From Paenibacillus gallinarum (GTDB lineage Bacteria; Bacillota; Bacilli; Paenibacillales; Paenibacillaceae), in NCBI RefSeq assembly GCF_014836635.1, contig NZ_JACSQL010000001.1, positions 558,001-622,000 on the forward strand: a stretch of 64,000 nucleotides of DNA, written 5' to 3'. The translations under genes and the position numbers were made by a program. Of this stretch, positions 1 to 7,948 are shown piece by piece (position 1 is the first letter of the stretch; the number at the start of each line of letters is the position of its first letter). Under the pieces are notes generated by a model. That model saw only the letters and a list, made by a program, of their open reading frames with translations. It ran no database searches and had not been told where the DNA came from.

Positions 1-132
1 TTGTTTGCAAATGCTGTAGAAGGCGGCAAAAAATCCGGTATTGTAGAAGAAGGCGATCTTGTTGTTATTACAGCAGGTATTCCACTTGGACGCTCTGGTT
101 CTACTAACCTCATTAAAATCGATCATATCTAA
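1..132 (+). CDS. pyk: pyruvate kinase, 3' end (partial)
   Basis: This is the last 43 codons of a gene that begins before the window. The tail contains GDLVVITAGIPLGRSGSTN, which matches the end of the C-terminal (allosteric) domain of pyruvate kinase, the glycolytic enzyme that makes pyruvate and ATP from phosphoenolpyruvate and ADP. The stop codon follows directly after LIKIDHI, so the extra C-terminal PEP-utiliser-like domain that extends the Bacillus and Geobacillus enzymes is absent. A strong terminator follows 28 bases later. Most of the protein cannot be seen, so identification rests on the tail motif and on the conserved neighbourhood (thioesterase, fxsA, citZ). Confidence 0.85.
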   Translation: MFANAVEGGKKSGIVEEGDLVVITAGIPLGRSGSTNLIKIDHI

Positions 133-160
133 TCATATTAATTAAAATAAAAACGACAAA

Positions 161-194
161 AAGCAATGGGGCCAATGGGTCCCATTGCTTTTTT
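161..194 (+). terminator. Rho-independent terminator after pyk
   Basis: A 10-bp perfect stem (AAGCAATGGG with CCCATTGCTT) closes a 10-nt loop and runs into a T tract. It ends the pyk transcript. Confidence 0.85.
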
Positions 195-230
195 CACAGG
201 AATGAACCTTTGTAAAGGGAGTGAAAACCT

Positions 231-758
231 ATGAGTCCGATTAAGGATAGGGACGAACAAGAGAAAAGTGCGTGGTTCGGTGCTTGTTTTCGCGTGCGTT
301 ATCAGGAAAGTGACCAAATGGGCGTTGTGTACCATGCCAATTATGTGAATTGGTTTGAGATCGGCAGAACGGAGATGATTCGTAGTCTTGGACTCACTTA
401 TCGCAGTATGGAAGAAGCAGGGGTACTGTTACCTGTAATCGGTCTTGATCTGAAATACAAAAAACCTGCCAAATATGATGATTATGTCACCGTTTGGACT
501 CGAATCAATCAAATGAGCAGTGTTCGGCTTACTTATGAGTATGAAGTGCGGAGAGATGAGAACTTGTCATTAACAGGGCAAAGCCCGATCTCCTTAGGAC
601 CTATCACCTCATCTGCGGAGCTTCCAGGTGAACTTCTTGTTACCGGCACTACACAGCATGCATGGGTAAACGGTGATTTTCGGCCTGTTAGACTTGATAA
701 AAGTTTTCCGAAGCTGTACGATGCATTAAGTAAGGCTTTAAGGCTTGGAAGGGAGTAA
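231..758 (+). CDS. acyl-CoA thioesterase, YbgC/FadM-like hotdog protein
   Basis: A 175-residue protein of the 4-hydroxybenzoyl-CoA thioesterase (hotdog) family, expected to hydrolyse acyl-CoA thioesters in the cytoplasm. Near residues 24-38 it has YQESDQMGVVYHANY, the family signature with the active-site Asp, followed by the helix NWFEIGRTEMIR. Family members are usually about 130-150 residues. Here extra sequence (about residues 105-140) splits the last beta strands and accounts for the length. The GGGAGTG ribosome binding site sits 7 bases before the ATG. fxsA follows after 6 bases, so the two are almost certainly co-transcribed. The natural substrate cannot be read from sequence. Confidence 0.85.
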   Translation: MSPIKDRDEQEKSAWFGACFRVRYQESDQMGVVYHANYVNWFEIGRTEMIRSLGLTYRSMEEAGVLLPVIGLDLKYKKPAKYDDYVTVWTRINQMSSVRLTYEYEVRRDENLSLTGQSPISLGPITSSAELPGELLVTGTTQHAWVNGDFRPVRLDKSFPKLYDALSKALRLGRE

Positions 759-764
759 CCGTAC

Positions 765-1160
765 ATGCGAAATTGGATGTGGGCTGCGCTTTTAATCATT
801 CCCGGTGTGGAATTGTTTGGATTTATATGGGTAAGTGAAAGAATCGGCGCTGGATCCACGATTTTGTTGATTGTTTTAACATCGCTGATCGGGATAGCGA
901 TGATGCAATTTGAAGGCCGTAAAGTAATGCAGGACACCCGAAGAGAAATGCAAAATGGCCAGGTGCCTGGCCGTAAGATGCTAGATGGCCTCTGTGTATT
1001 TGTAGGGGGCATGCTACTTGTCATTCCAGGGTTTATAACTGATATTATTGGCTTTACTCTTCTCTTTCCGCTAACAAGACCATTATATCGAATCTTTTTA
1101 TTAAAATGGTTGGAGAAGAAATTGAAAGAAGGAAAAATTAGAATTCATCGGCGATTCTGA
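765..1160 (+). CDS. fxsA: FxsA family membrane protein
   Basis: A 131-residue membrane protein of the FxsA family. The E. coli member suppresses F-plasmid exclusion of phage T7; the role in Firmicutes is not established. Hydrophobic segments lie near residues 5-25, 28-48 and 75-100, then a strongly basic C-terminal tail (LKWLEKKLKEGKIRIHRRF). The conserved N-terminal PGVELFGFIW and the central GRKMLDGLCVFVGGMLLVIPGFITD region are typical. It starts 6 bases after the thioesterase stop and ends just before a strong terminator, forming a two-gene unit. Confidence 0.88.
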   Translation: MRNWMWAALLIIPGVELFGFIWVSERIGAGSTILLIVLTSLIGIAMMQFEGRKVMQDTRREMQNGQVPGRKMLDGLCVFVGGMLLVIPGFITDIIGFTLLFPLTRPLYRIFLLKWLEKKLKEGKIRIHRRF

Positions 1161-1168
1161 TTATTTAT

Positions 1169-1204
1169 AGGAGCAGGAAGAATATTTTCTTCCTGCTCCT
1201 TTTT
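1169..1204 (+). terminator. Rho-independent terminator after fxsA
   Basis: The arms AGGAGCAGGAAGAA and TTCTTCCTGCTCCT form a 14-bp stem with a very short loop, followed by TTTT. Confidence 0.88.
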
Positions 1205-1243
1205 ATGGTAGGAAAATATGTACATAGCGATCCTTATTTGTCA

Positions 1244-1258
1244 ATGAAAGTGATTACA
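1244..1258 (+). promoter_or_regulatory. candidate cre (CcpA) site upstream of citZ
   Basis: ATGAAAGTGATTACA matches the cre consensus WTGNAANCGNWNNCW at every fixed position except one (T for the central C). It lies about 210 bases before citZ. CcpA-dependent repression of citZ is known in B. subtilis; here it is an inference from the match. The rest of 1205-1467 shows no gene and no promoter I can defend. Confidence 0.4.
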
Positions 1259-1467
1259 AAAAAATACTTATGCCTGTGAAAGAAATCTTTGATATCCTTT
1301 GAAACCTTCAAATTGTTCACATCATCGACAAAATCCAGTATGATGATGGAAGTGATACTTTTACACATGATGTCTGTAGAGTCTGAAATTTCTTACGAAT
1401 CTTTAATAATGTAACTGTTTTCATTTTTAATTAGAACTCTATTTTGTAACAAAAGGAGAGGTGTAAA

Positions 1468-2580
1468 ATGACAGCTACCAAAGGACTTGAAGGCATTGTG
1501 GCGACAACTTCCTCAATCAGTTCCATTGTTGACGGCGTCCTCACTTATCGTGGGTATGATATTGATGATTTAGCTTCAAATGCTTGCTTTGAAGAAGTTG
1601 CTTATCTGCTCTGGTTTGGCAAACTGCCGAACAGGATTGAACTGGATAATCTAAAACAGAAGCTAAGTGAATATGCACCCATTCCTGATGCCCTTATTTC
1701 TCAAATTAAATTATATCCCAAAAAACAAAACACAATGGCGGCTCTTCGTTCTGCCATTTCAGCGTTGGCTCTCTATGATGAGAATGCAGAAGACGATTCT
1801 CAAGAAGCAAATGAGATCAAAGCCGTGAAATTGCAAGCTCAGCTTCCAACCATCGTTGCAGCGATTGCCCGAATTCGTGAAGGAAACGAACCGGTAGCGC
1901 CTAAACAGGGTGTATCCATTGCCGAGAATTTCCTGTATATGCTGACGGGTGAAGAACCGTCGGAAACATCTGTAAAAGCGCTTGATCAAGCACTTGTACT
2001 TCACGCAGATCATGAACTTAATGCCTCAACCTTTGCTGGACGAGTGACGGTAGCTACGTTATCCGATATTTATTCTGGTGTAACTTCCGCTATTGGAGCG
2101 CTTAAAGGCCCACTTCACGGAGGAGCCAATGAAGCGGTAATGAAGATGCTGAGTGAGATCGGTTCAGTAGATAAGCTAGAATCCTATATTCAAGATAAAC
2201 TGGATAACCGTGAGAAAATCATGGGTTTTGGACATCGAGTTTACAAAAACGGCGACCCGCGTGCAAAACATCTGCAAAAAATGTCTCTTGAACTTGGAGA
2301 GCAAAAAGGGAATACCGATCTATATGAGATGTCAGTTCAGATTGAAGAGTTGATTACCTCACAAAAAGGTCTGAAACCAAATGTTGATTTCTATTCAGCC
2401 TCTGTCTATACGCAGCTTGGTATTAATAGAGAATTGTTCACACCGATTTTTGCAATCAGTCGTGTATCTGGGTGGACAGCTCATATCTTGGAACAGCTTT
2501 CTGATAACCGGATTATTCGTCCTCGGGCAGAGTATACCGGTCCTACGAATCAAAAGTATATCCCGATTGAGCGTCGCTAA
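1468..2580 (+). CDS. citZ: citrate synthase
   Basis: A 370-residue type-II citrate synthase condensing acetyl-CoA and oxaloacetate into citrate, the entry step of the TCA cycle. The catalytic residues sit in recognisable motifs: His in LHADHELNAST (about residue 180), His in MGFGHRVYKNGDPRA (about residue 255), and Asp in NVDFYSASVY (about residue 308). The length is normal for Firmicutes. AAGGAGAGG stands 8 bases before the ATG. It is followed by icd and mdh on the same strand, the classical citZ-icd-mdh arrangement; the 124-base gap to icd contains a strong hairpin without a T tract. Confidence 0.96.
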   Translation: MTATKGLEGIVATTSSISSIVDGVLTYRGYDIDDLASNACFEEVAYLLWFGKLPNRIELDNLKQKLSEYAPIPDALISQIKLYPKKQNTMAALRSAISALALYDENAEDDSQEANEIKAVKLQAQLPTIVAAIARIREGNEPVAPKQGVSIAENFLYMLTGEEPSETSVKALDQALVLHADHELNASTFAGRVTVATLSDIYSGVTSAIGALKGPLHGGANEAVMKMLSEIGSVDKLESYIQDKLDNREKIMGFGHRVYKNGDPRAKHLQKMSLELGEQKGNTDLYEMSVQIEELITSQKGLKPNVDFYSASVYTQLGINRELFTPIFAISRVSGWTAHILEQLSDNRIIRPRAEYTGPTNQKYIPIERR

Positions 2581-2604
2581 TCCCTAGAAACATGTATAAT
2601 AAAA

Positions 2605-2656
2605 GAAGGCGCCCTTGGCAATAGTTTCCGTGAAGGAGATTTTTGCTGGGCCCTTC
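2605..2656 (+). other. long hairpin between citZ and icd
   Basis: GAAGG and GCCC on the left (separated by a bulged C) pair with GGGC and CCTTC on the right, and an inner GCAA/TTGC stem extends the helix. No T tract follows, so it is not a normal terminator. A TATAAT hexamer at 2595-2600 lies just upstream but has no good -35. The hairpin could be an mRNA processing or stability element between citZ and icd. Confidence 0.5.
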
Positions 2657-2704
2657 TATGCCCGTGTAATACTGTAGATTCACAAAACAAGGAGGAAATA
2701 CATT

Positions 2705-4000
2705 ATGCCAAACTTTGAAAAATTCGTACTCCCTACAGAAGGCGAGCAAATTACGATTGATAATGGACAACTTCAAGTTCCTAATAACCCGATTATTCCT
2801 TTCATTGAAGGGGACGGAACAGGCCGCGATATTTGGAAAGCATCCAAGCGTGTACTAGATGCGGCTGTTGAGAAAGCATATAACGGCGAAAAGAAAATTG
2901 CTTGGTATGAAGTTTTTGCTGGTGAAAAAGCATTTAATACATACGGTGAGTGGCTTCCTGCGGATACACTTGAAGCAATCCGTGAGTATATTGTAGCGAT
3001 TAAAGGACCACTTACTACACCAATCGGTGGCGGAATTCGTTCACTAAACGTAGCACTTCGTCAAGAACTTGATCTGTATGTGTGCTTGCGTCCTGTACGT
3101 TATTTCGATGGTGTACCTTCTCCGGTAAAACGTCCTGAACTTGTTGACATGGTCATTTTCCGTGAAAATACAGAAGACATCTATGCAGGGATTGAATACC
3201 AAGAAGGTTCAGAAGAAGTGAAAAAAGTAATCCAATTCTTGCAACAAGAAATGGGCGCTAACAAAATTCGCTTCCCTGAAACTTCTGGTATCGGCATCAA
3301 ACCTGTTTCTTCCGAAGGATCCAAGCGTCTTGTACGTGCAGCTGTTGAGTATGCGATTACTCATGGACGTAAGAGCGTTACCCTTGTACACAAAGGTAAT
3401 ATCATGAAGTTTACTGAGGGTGCTTTCAAAAACTGGGGTTATGAAGTGGCTGAAGCTGAATTCGGCGATAAAGTATTCACTTGGGCTCAGTATGATGAAA
3501 TCAAAGAAAAAGAAGGTACGGATGCAGCGAATGCCGCTCAAAAAGCAGCAGAAGATGCAGGTAAAATCATTATTAAAGATGCGATTGCGGATATTGCCCT
3601 TCAACAAGTGTTGACTCGTCCATCAGAATTTGATGTGATTGCAACGCTTAACTTGAACGGTGACTACCTGTCTGATGCTCTTGCTGCACAAGTAGGCGGA
3701 ATCGGTATTGCGCCGGGAGCGAACATCAACTATGTAACAGGACATGCAATCTTTGAAGCAACACACGGTACTGCTCCTAAATATGCAGACAAAGACTTGG
3801 TTAACCCAGGGTCCGTGATTTTGTCCGGCGTAATGCTTCTTGAACATTTGGGATGGCAGGAAGCGGCTGACCTGATCTATAAAGGTATGGGAACTTCCAT
3901 CAATAACAAAACGGTAACTTACGATTTTGCACGTTTGATGGATGGCGCTACAGAAGTAAAATGTTCCGAATTTGCTAATGAAATTATTAAAAACCTATAA
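2705..4000 (+). CDS. icd: NADP-dependent isocitrate dehydrogenase
   Basis: A 431-residue isocitrate dehydrogenase converting isocitrate to 2-oxoglutarate with NADP+. Seen motifs include the N-terminal [14 protein letters not shown], the substrate-binding loop [19 protein letters not shown] with the Ser that phosphorylation targets in E. coli, [13 protein letters not shown], and the cofactor region [19 protein letters not shown] followed by [17 protein letters not shown] precedes the ATG by about 8 bases. mdh begins 12 bases after the stop, so the two are co-transcribed. The length and motif order are those of the homodimeric bacterial enzyme. Confidence 0.96.
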   Translation: MPNFEKFVLPTEGEQITIDNGQLQVPNNPIIPFIEGDGTGRDIWKASKRVLDAAVEKAYNGEKKIAWYEVFAGEKAFNTYGEWLPADTLEAIREYIVAIKGPLTTPIGGGIRSLNVALRQELDLYVCLRPVRYFDGVPSPVKRPELVDMVIFRENTEDIYAGIEYQEGSEEVKKVIQFLQQEMGANKIRFPETSGIGIKPVSSEGSKRLVRAAVEYAITHGRKSVTLVHKGNIMKFTEGAFKNWGYEVAEAEFGDKVFTWAQYDEIKEKEGTDAANAAQKAAEDAGKIIIKDAIADIALQQVLTRPSEFDVIATLNLNGDYLSDALAAQVGGIGIAPGANINYVTGHAIFEATHGTAPKYADKDLVNPGSVILSGVMLLEHLGWQEAADLIYKGMGTSINNKTVTYDFARLMDGATEVKCSEFANEIIKNL

Positions 4001-4012
4001 GGAGCGAATCTA

Positions 4013-4954
4013 TTGACAATTCAGCGTAAAAAAATTACTGTCGTTGGAGCCGGGTTTACCGGAGCTACTACCGCACTTATGATAGCTCAGAAAGAACTTG
4101 GTGACGTTGTTCTTGTTGACATTCCTCAACTTGAGAACCCAACGAAGGGAAAAGCGCTTGATATGCTCGAAGCAAGCCCAATTCAAGGTTTTGATAGTAA
4201 CATCGTTGGTACTTCAGACTACGAAGATGCAGCTGATTCGGATATTGTTATTATCACTGCAGGAATTGCTCGGAAACCAGGAATGAGTCGTGATGATCTG
4301 GTGAACACCAATGCAGGGATTGTCAAATCGGTTTGTGAAAATATTAAGAGATATTGTCCTGATTCCATCGTTATTATATTAAGCAACCCAGTGGATGCGA
4401 TGACTTATGCTGCATACCATGCACTTGGTTTTCCAAAGAACCGTGTTATTGGGCAATCTGGTGTGCTGGATACTGCTCGCTACTGCACTTTTATCTCTCA
4501 AGAACTGAATGTCTCTGTTGAGGATGTTCGCGGCTTCGTACTTGGCGGTCATGGAGACGATATGGTACCTCTCGTACGTTACTCTAGTGTGGGCGGTATT
4601 CCTATCGACTCACTGATCTCAAAAGATCGGATTGAATCGATCGTACAGCGAACTCGTGTTGGCGGTGGAGAAATCGTGAATTTGCTTGGTAACGGAAGTG
4701 CCTATTATGCTCCTGCTGCCTCCCTTGTACAGATGACGGAAGCTATTCTCAAGGATAAAAAAAGGATTATTCCAGTCATTGCTTATCTTGAGGGGGAATA
4801 TGGTTACCATGATTTATTTCTTGGTGTTCCTACGATCCTCGGTGGTAATGGTATCGAGAGAATATTTGAGCTGGATCTTACGACAGAGGAAAAAGCAGCT
4901 CTTGATCAATCGGCTGAATCTGTGCGTAATGTCATGTCTGTCGTAACGGTATAG
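4013..4954 (+). CDS. mdh: malate dehydrogenase
   Basis: A 313-residue LDH-like malate dehydrogenase interconverting malate and oxaloacetate with NAD+. The N-terminal GAGFTG is the Rossmann nucleotide-binding loop. The Asp in VLVDIPQ is the NAD-selecting residue. [12 protein letters not shown] carries the two substrate Arg residues of the mobile loop, and [11 protein letters not shown] contains the catalytic His. Translation starts at a TTG with AAGGAG 8 bases upstream; no ATG is available in this region. It closes the citZ-icd-mdh cluster, and a terminator follows about 45 bases later. Confidence 0.96.
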   Translation: MTIQRKKITVVGAGFTGATTALMIAQKELGDVVLVDIPQLENPTKGKALDMLEASPIQGFDSNIVGTSDYEDAADSDIVIITAGIARKPGMSRDDLVNTNAGIVKSVCENIKRYCPDSIVIILSNPVDAMTYAAYHALGFPKNRVIGQSGVLDTARYCTFISQELNVSVEDVRGFVLGGHGDDMVPLVRYSSVGGIPIDSLISKDRIESIVQRTRVGGGEIVNLLGNGSAYYAPAASLVQMTEAILKDKKRIIPVIAYLEGEYGYHDLFLGVPTILGGNGIERIFELDLTTEEKAALDQSAESVRNVMSVVTV

Positions 4955-4997
4955 CAGTTATTTTAATTATAAAATGAATAAACAGTGAATGAATGAT

Positions 4998-5034
4998 AAG
5001 GAAATCCTGTAAATGAGCAGGGTTTCCTTTTCTT
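4998..5034 (+). terminator. Rho-independent terminator after mdh
   Basis: AAGGAAATCCTG pairs with CAGGGTTTCCTT (one G:T pair) around an 8-nt loop and is followed by a T-rich run. Confidence 0.75.
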
Positions 5035-5155
5035 TATGCTTAATAATCAGTATAATTTGAGAGATAGGAATAAAGTCATTCATTAATAGTCCATGGATTG
5101 ATTCCGGCTTTATTTCTACGGGTAAGATCATAATAGAATAGTAGGAAAGGAGTGA

Positions 5156-5584
5156 ATGGAAAAGATGGGTTCAATTTTTTATTTTGTACACATACTCGGT
5201 GCAGTCTCAGTAGGTTATTATCTATTACTTCCTTTCGTGGTTAGTGCACTAATGAAACTAGCAGCACCAGCTCAAGAGGGAAGTATCGCGGCTGTCAGAA
5301 CATTTAATCGTGTCGCTCAATACGGTTTGATTATTCAGTTTATTACCGGTGGATACATCATGAGCAAAGGATCTTACGCTGTTTCCTGGATGATCCTGGT
5401 TGTTGTGATCTTCATCGCAATGCTTGCGATTGGTGGAATTATGGGTAAATCACTTCGTCTTGGTATTGCAGGTATTCAAGAAAAACGAGATATCAGTGCA
5501 GAAAAAAATAAACTGTGTATGTTCAGTATTATTTTAGCTGTATTGTTGCTCGTAATGCTTGGAATCATGGTCTACCCTTGGTAG
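5156..5584 (+). CDS. small four-segment membrane protein, function unknown
   Basis: A 142-residue protein with four probable membrane segments (about residues 8-30, 50-70, 76-98, 118-141). Charged residues concentrate in the loop GIQEKRDISAEKNK. I do not recognise a specific family; the layout resembles the DUF2269-type predicted integral membrane proteins, but that is weak. The start is uncertain: AAGGAG lies only 3 bases before the first ATG and 12 bases before the next in-frame ATG at 5165. It stands alone between two terminators, so it is probably a single-gene transcript. Confidence 0.7.
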   Translation: MEKMGSIFYFVHILGAVSVGYYLLLPFVVSALMKLAAPAQEGSIAAVRTFNRVAQYGLIIQFITGGYIMSKGSYAVSWMILVVVIFIAMLAIGGIMGKSLRLGIAGIQEKRDISAEKNKLCMFSIILAVLLLVMLGIMVYPW

Positions 5585-5644
5585 AAACTAGGTAAGAATA
5601 CATATCGATATAAAGTATTCATTAACCCTATGCATTTTTAAGTA

Positions 5645-5692
5645 AGGCAGAATTATTCGCAAGTAATATGCGAAATGTTCTGTCTTTTTTTT
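5645..5692 (+). terminator. Rho-independent terminator
   Basis: An interrupted long stem: AGGCAGAA pairs with TTCTGTCT, and an inner TTCGCA/TGCGAA stem caps it. A run of more than seven T follows. Confidence 0.85.
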
Positions 5693-5745
5693 GTTTTTTC
5701 ATAAAAAAAGTTTCGACTTTTCTTTTCATAGAGTGAGGCAAGAAA

Positions 5746-5770
5746 GTTTCATTAAGCAGAGGACGGGTAA
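5746..5770 (+). promoter_or_regulatory. SigB-type promoter for the stress dehydrogenase
   Basis: GTTTCA, a 13-base spacer and GGGTAA match the general-stress sigma-B consensus (GTTTaa-N12-15-GGGtAt) very well. The site lies about 140 bases before the SDR gene, whose B. subtilis relatives (YdaD, YhxC/YhxD type) include sigma-B regulon members. The remainder of 5693-5911 shows nothing else I can support. Confidence 0.65.
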
Positions 5771-5911
5771 AATCATAACGAAGAGGATTGTTGTTAATCT
5801 ACTGTTACGTTACAAAGAATGACGTATAAGGACAGCAAGATTAGCCATCCTATAACTTGATTATGAAAATACGTGATAGAACATTCTAGAAAAGGAAGGG
5901 AGAACGAGATC

Positions 5912-6775
5912 ATGTCAGAGAATCAAAACAAAACGTTACCTCCACAACAACAAAGCAAACAGCCAGGGATTGAATCGGAAATGACCCCAAGACCGAAGTA
6001 CAAGGGAGAATCCTACAAAGCAGCAGGGAAATTGAAAGGAAAGTCAGCTCTAATTACGGGCGGAGACAGCGGTATTGGACGTGCTGTGGCCGTAGCGTAC
6101 GCAAAAGAAGGTGCAAATGTATCGATCGTCTATTTAGATGAACATAACGATGCAGAGGAGACTAAGAAGTGTGTAGAGCAAGAAGGTGTGAAGTGTGTTC
6201 TGATACCAGGTGATATTCGGGATTCCGCGTTCTGTAGCGAAGCGATCAAACAAACAGTAGATGAATTAGGCGGGCTGGACATCCTAGTGAACAACGCAGC
6301 TGAACAGCATCCACAGCAGAACTTTGAAGACATTACGGATGAGCAACTGGAAAAAACGTTCCGTACGAATATATTCAGTATGTTCTATATGACAAGAGCA
6401 GCAATGCCTCATTTAAAAAGCGGTAGTGCTGTCATTAATACGACTTCCATTACGGCTTACCGAGGTAGTGAAAATCTAATTGATTACTCTGCTACCAAAG
6501 GAGCCATTACTGCTTTCACACGTTCCTTGTCCATGCATTTGGCCGATAAAGGAATCAGAGTAAACGCGGTAGCACCGGGCCCGATCTGGACTCCGCTCAT
6601 TCCTTCTACTTTTGATGAAAAGAAAGTAAGTGAATTCGGAGCAACACAGCCAATGAAACGTCCAGGTGAACCAGAAGAACTCGCACCGGCATATGTATAT
6701 CTTGCATCCAGTGATTCTTCTTACGTGAGTGGACAAGTCATCCATGTAAATGGCGGAGAAGTAGTAAACGGTTAA
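5912..6775 (+). CDS. SDR-family oxidoreductase, general-stress type (YdaD/YhxC-like)
   Basis: A 287-residue short-chain dehydrogenase/reductase. The N-terminal ~45 residues are hydrophilic, rich in Gln and Pro, and of the kind seen in the stress-type SDRs (GD/YdaD group). Then come the cofactor loop ITGGDSGIGRAVA, NNAA in the central strand, the active-site Ser in NTTSITAY, and the catalytic YSATKGA. The substrate is unknown. I chose the ATG at 5912 because GGAAGGGAG lies about 10 bases upstream; an upstream in-frame ATG at 5873 lacks a good ribosome binding site. The SigB-type promoter upstream suggests induction by general stress. Confidence 0.88.
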   Translation: MSENQNKTLPPQQQSKQPGIESEMTPRPKYKGESYKAAGKLKGKSALITGGDSGIGRAVAVAYAKEGANVSIVYLDEHNDAEETKKCVEQEGVKCVLIPGDIRDSAFCSEAIKQTVDELGGLDILVNNAAEQHPQQNFEDITDEQLEKTFRTNIFSMFYMTRAAMPHLKSGSAVINTTSITAYRGSENLIDYSATKGAITAFTRSLSMHLADKGIRVNAVAPGPIWTPLIPSTFDEKKVSEFGATQPMKRPGEPEELAPAYVYLASSDSSYVSGQVIHVNGGEVVNG

Positions 6776-6799
6776 TGAATCAGCAATAACATATATATC

Positions 6800-6838
6800 A
6801 GGTCTCATACGGACTTTAATCCGGATGAGACCTTTTTT
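6800..6838 (+). terminator. Rho-independent terminator after the SDR gene
   Basis: AGGTCTCAT pairs with ATGAGACCT, with an inner CGGA/TCCG helix, followed by a T tract. Confidence 0.88.
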
Positions 6839-6935
6839 ACATTTAATTGATAAAATTTACATAACGATCGAAGAACGCCGTTTAATGTGTGGTATGATCA
6901 ATTTGATAGAATCACGGAAAGGAATCGGATAATAT

Positions 6936-7901
6936 ATGGGATCTTGGTCACTTCGATTTGCAGCCTGGTTTGAGAAGTATATGTTTGCTATTATTCCATT
7001 CACCCTAATTTTAGGGATGATTTATTCTGAACTTTTTTTACCATTTGTTTCTTGGGTTCCCTATTTATTTGGCTTTGTTACCTTTGTCATGGCTTTGGGA
7101 TGCGGTCTTACTCATTTGAAAAATGTAGTGTACAAACCGATGCCTGTATTTATTACGCTGCTTTTAGCTCATGTACTGACACCGCTTATTGCTTTTGCGC
7201 TTGGAGCAGCTCTGTTTGGTCCAGATTCCGACTATACGGTGGGATTGGTTTTATTCTCGATTATTCCTTTAGGTGTTTCTTCGGTATTATGGGTCGGCAT
7301 GTCTTATGGAAGTGTACCCTTAATGCTGGCCATGGTAGTTGTAGATTCAGCACTTAGCCCGCTAGTTGTGCCAGGTTTGATCGAACTCTTTTTTGGAGCA
7401 GACATTAAATTTGACACGGTTTCACTTATGAAGGATCTTCTGCTAATTATCGTAGTTCCTACCGTTCTTGGCGTAACCATCTACGAAATTTCAAAAGGAA
7501 AATTCAAAGCATGGTCTGCCCCAGTTACTTTGCCTATTTCAAAAATATTCTTTGCTGCAGTCGTACTTCTAAATGCGGCAGCCATCGCTCCTCATATGAG
7601 AACATTGGAAACAAGTGTTATTCTCGCTTCTATTGCCGTCGTATTGTTAGTTGCGTTATGCTATTGTATTGGATTTGCAGGCTCTTATCTTATGAGAAAT
7701 GTTTCCCGGGAAATAAGGGTGACGATGTCTTATGCAGCTGGAATGCGTAATATCTCACTCGGCCTTGTTCTTGCGATGGGTTATTTTTCGCCGCAAACAG
7801 CGATTCCGGTTGTTCTAGGGATTATGATTCAGCAGCCGCTTGCAACACTGCATCATGCACTACTGCAACGTTTCTTGCCAATTCAAAAAGAAGAAATGTA
7901 A
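6936..7901 (+). CDS. bile acid:sodium symporter (BASS) family transporter, YocS-like
   Basis: A 321-residue membrane protein with nine or ten hydrophobic segments across its length. Patterns such as GCGLTHLKNVV in the third segment region, SIIPLGVSSVLWVG in the middle and SYAAGMRNISLGLVLA in the C-terminal half are typical of the bile acid:Na+ symporter/arsenical-resistance superfamily (SBF domain). The substrate in Firmicutes is not known; pantothenate precursors, keto acids or other organic anions have been proposed for bacterial members. AAAGGA lies 12 bases before the ATG. The gene is flanked by a terminator upstream and phoR 47 bases downstream, so phoR could receive read-through. Confidence 0.82.
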   Translation: MGSWSLRFAAWFEKYMFAIIPFTLILGMIYSELFLPFVSWVPYLFGFVTFVMALGCGLTHLKNVVYKPMPVFITLLLAHVLTPLIAFALGAALFGPDSDYTVGLVLFSIIPLGVSSVLWVGMSYGSVPLMLAMVVVDSALSPLVVPGLIELFFGADIKFDTVSLMKDLLLIIVVPTVLGVTIYEISKGKFKAWSAPVTLPISKIFFAAVVLLNAAAIAPHMRTLETSVILASIAVVLLVALCYCIGFAGSYLMRNVSREIRVTMSYAAGMRNISLGLVLAMGYFSPQTAIPVVLGIMIQQPLATLHHALLQRFLPIQKEEM

Positions 7902-7948
7902 AATATAATGTTAATAATAACAGTATAAAGGATGAGTAAATAACGCAT

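Noticed and set aside
533..1024. 163-codon minus-strand frame across the thioesterase and fxsA genes
   Set aside because: It lies opposite two well-supported genes and has no recognisable motifs or start signals.
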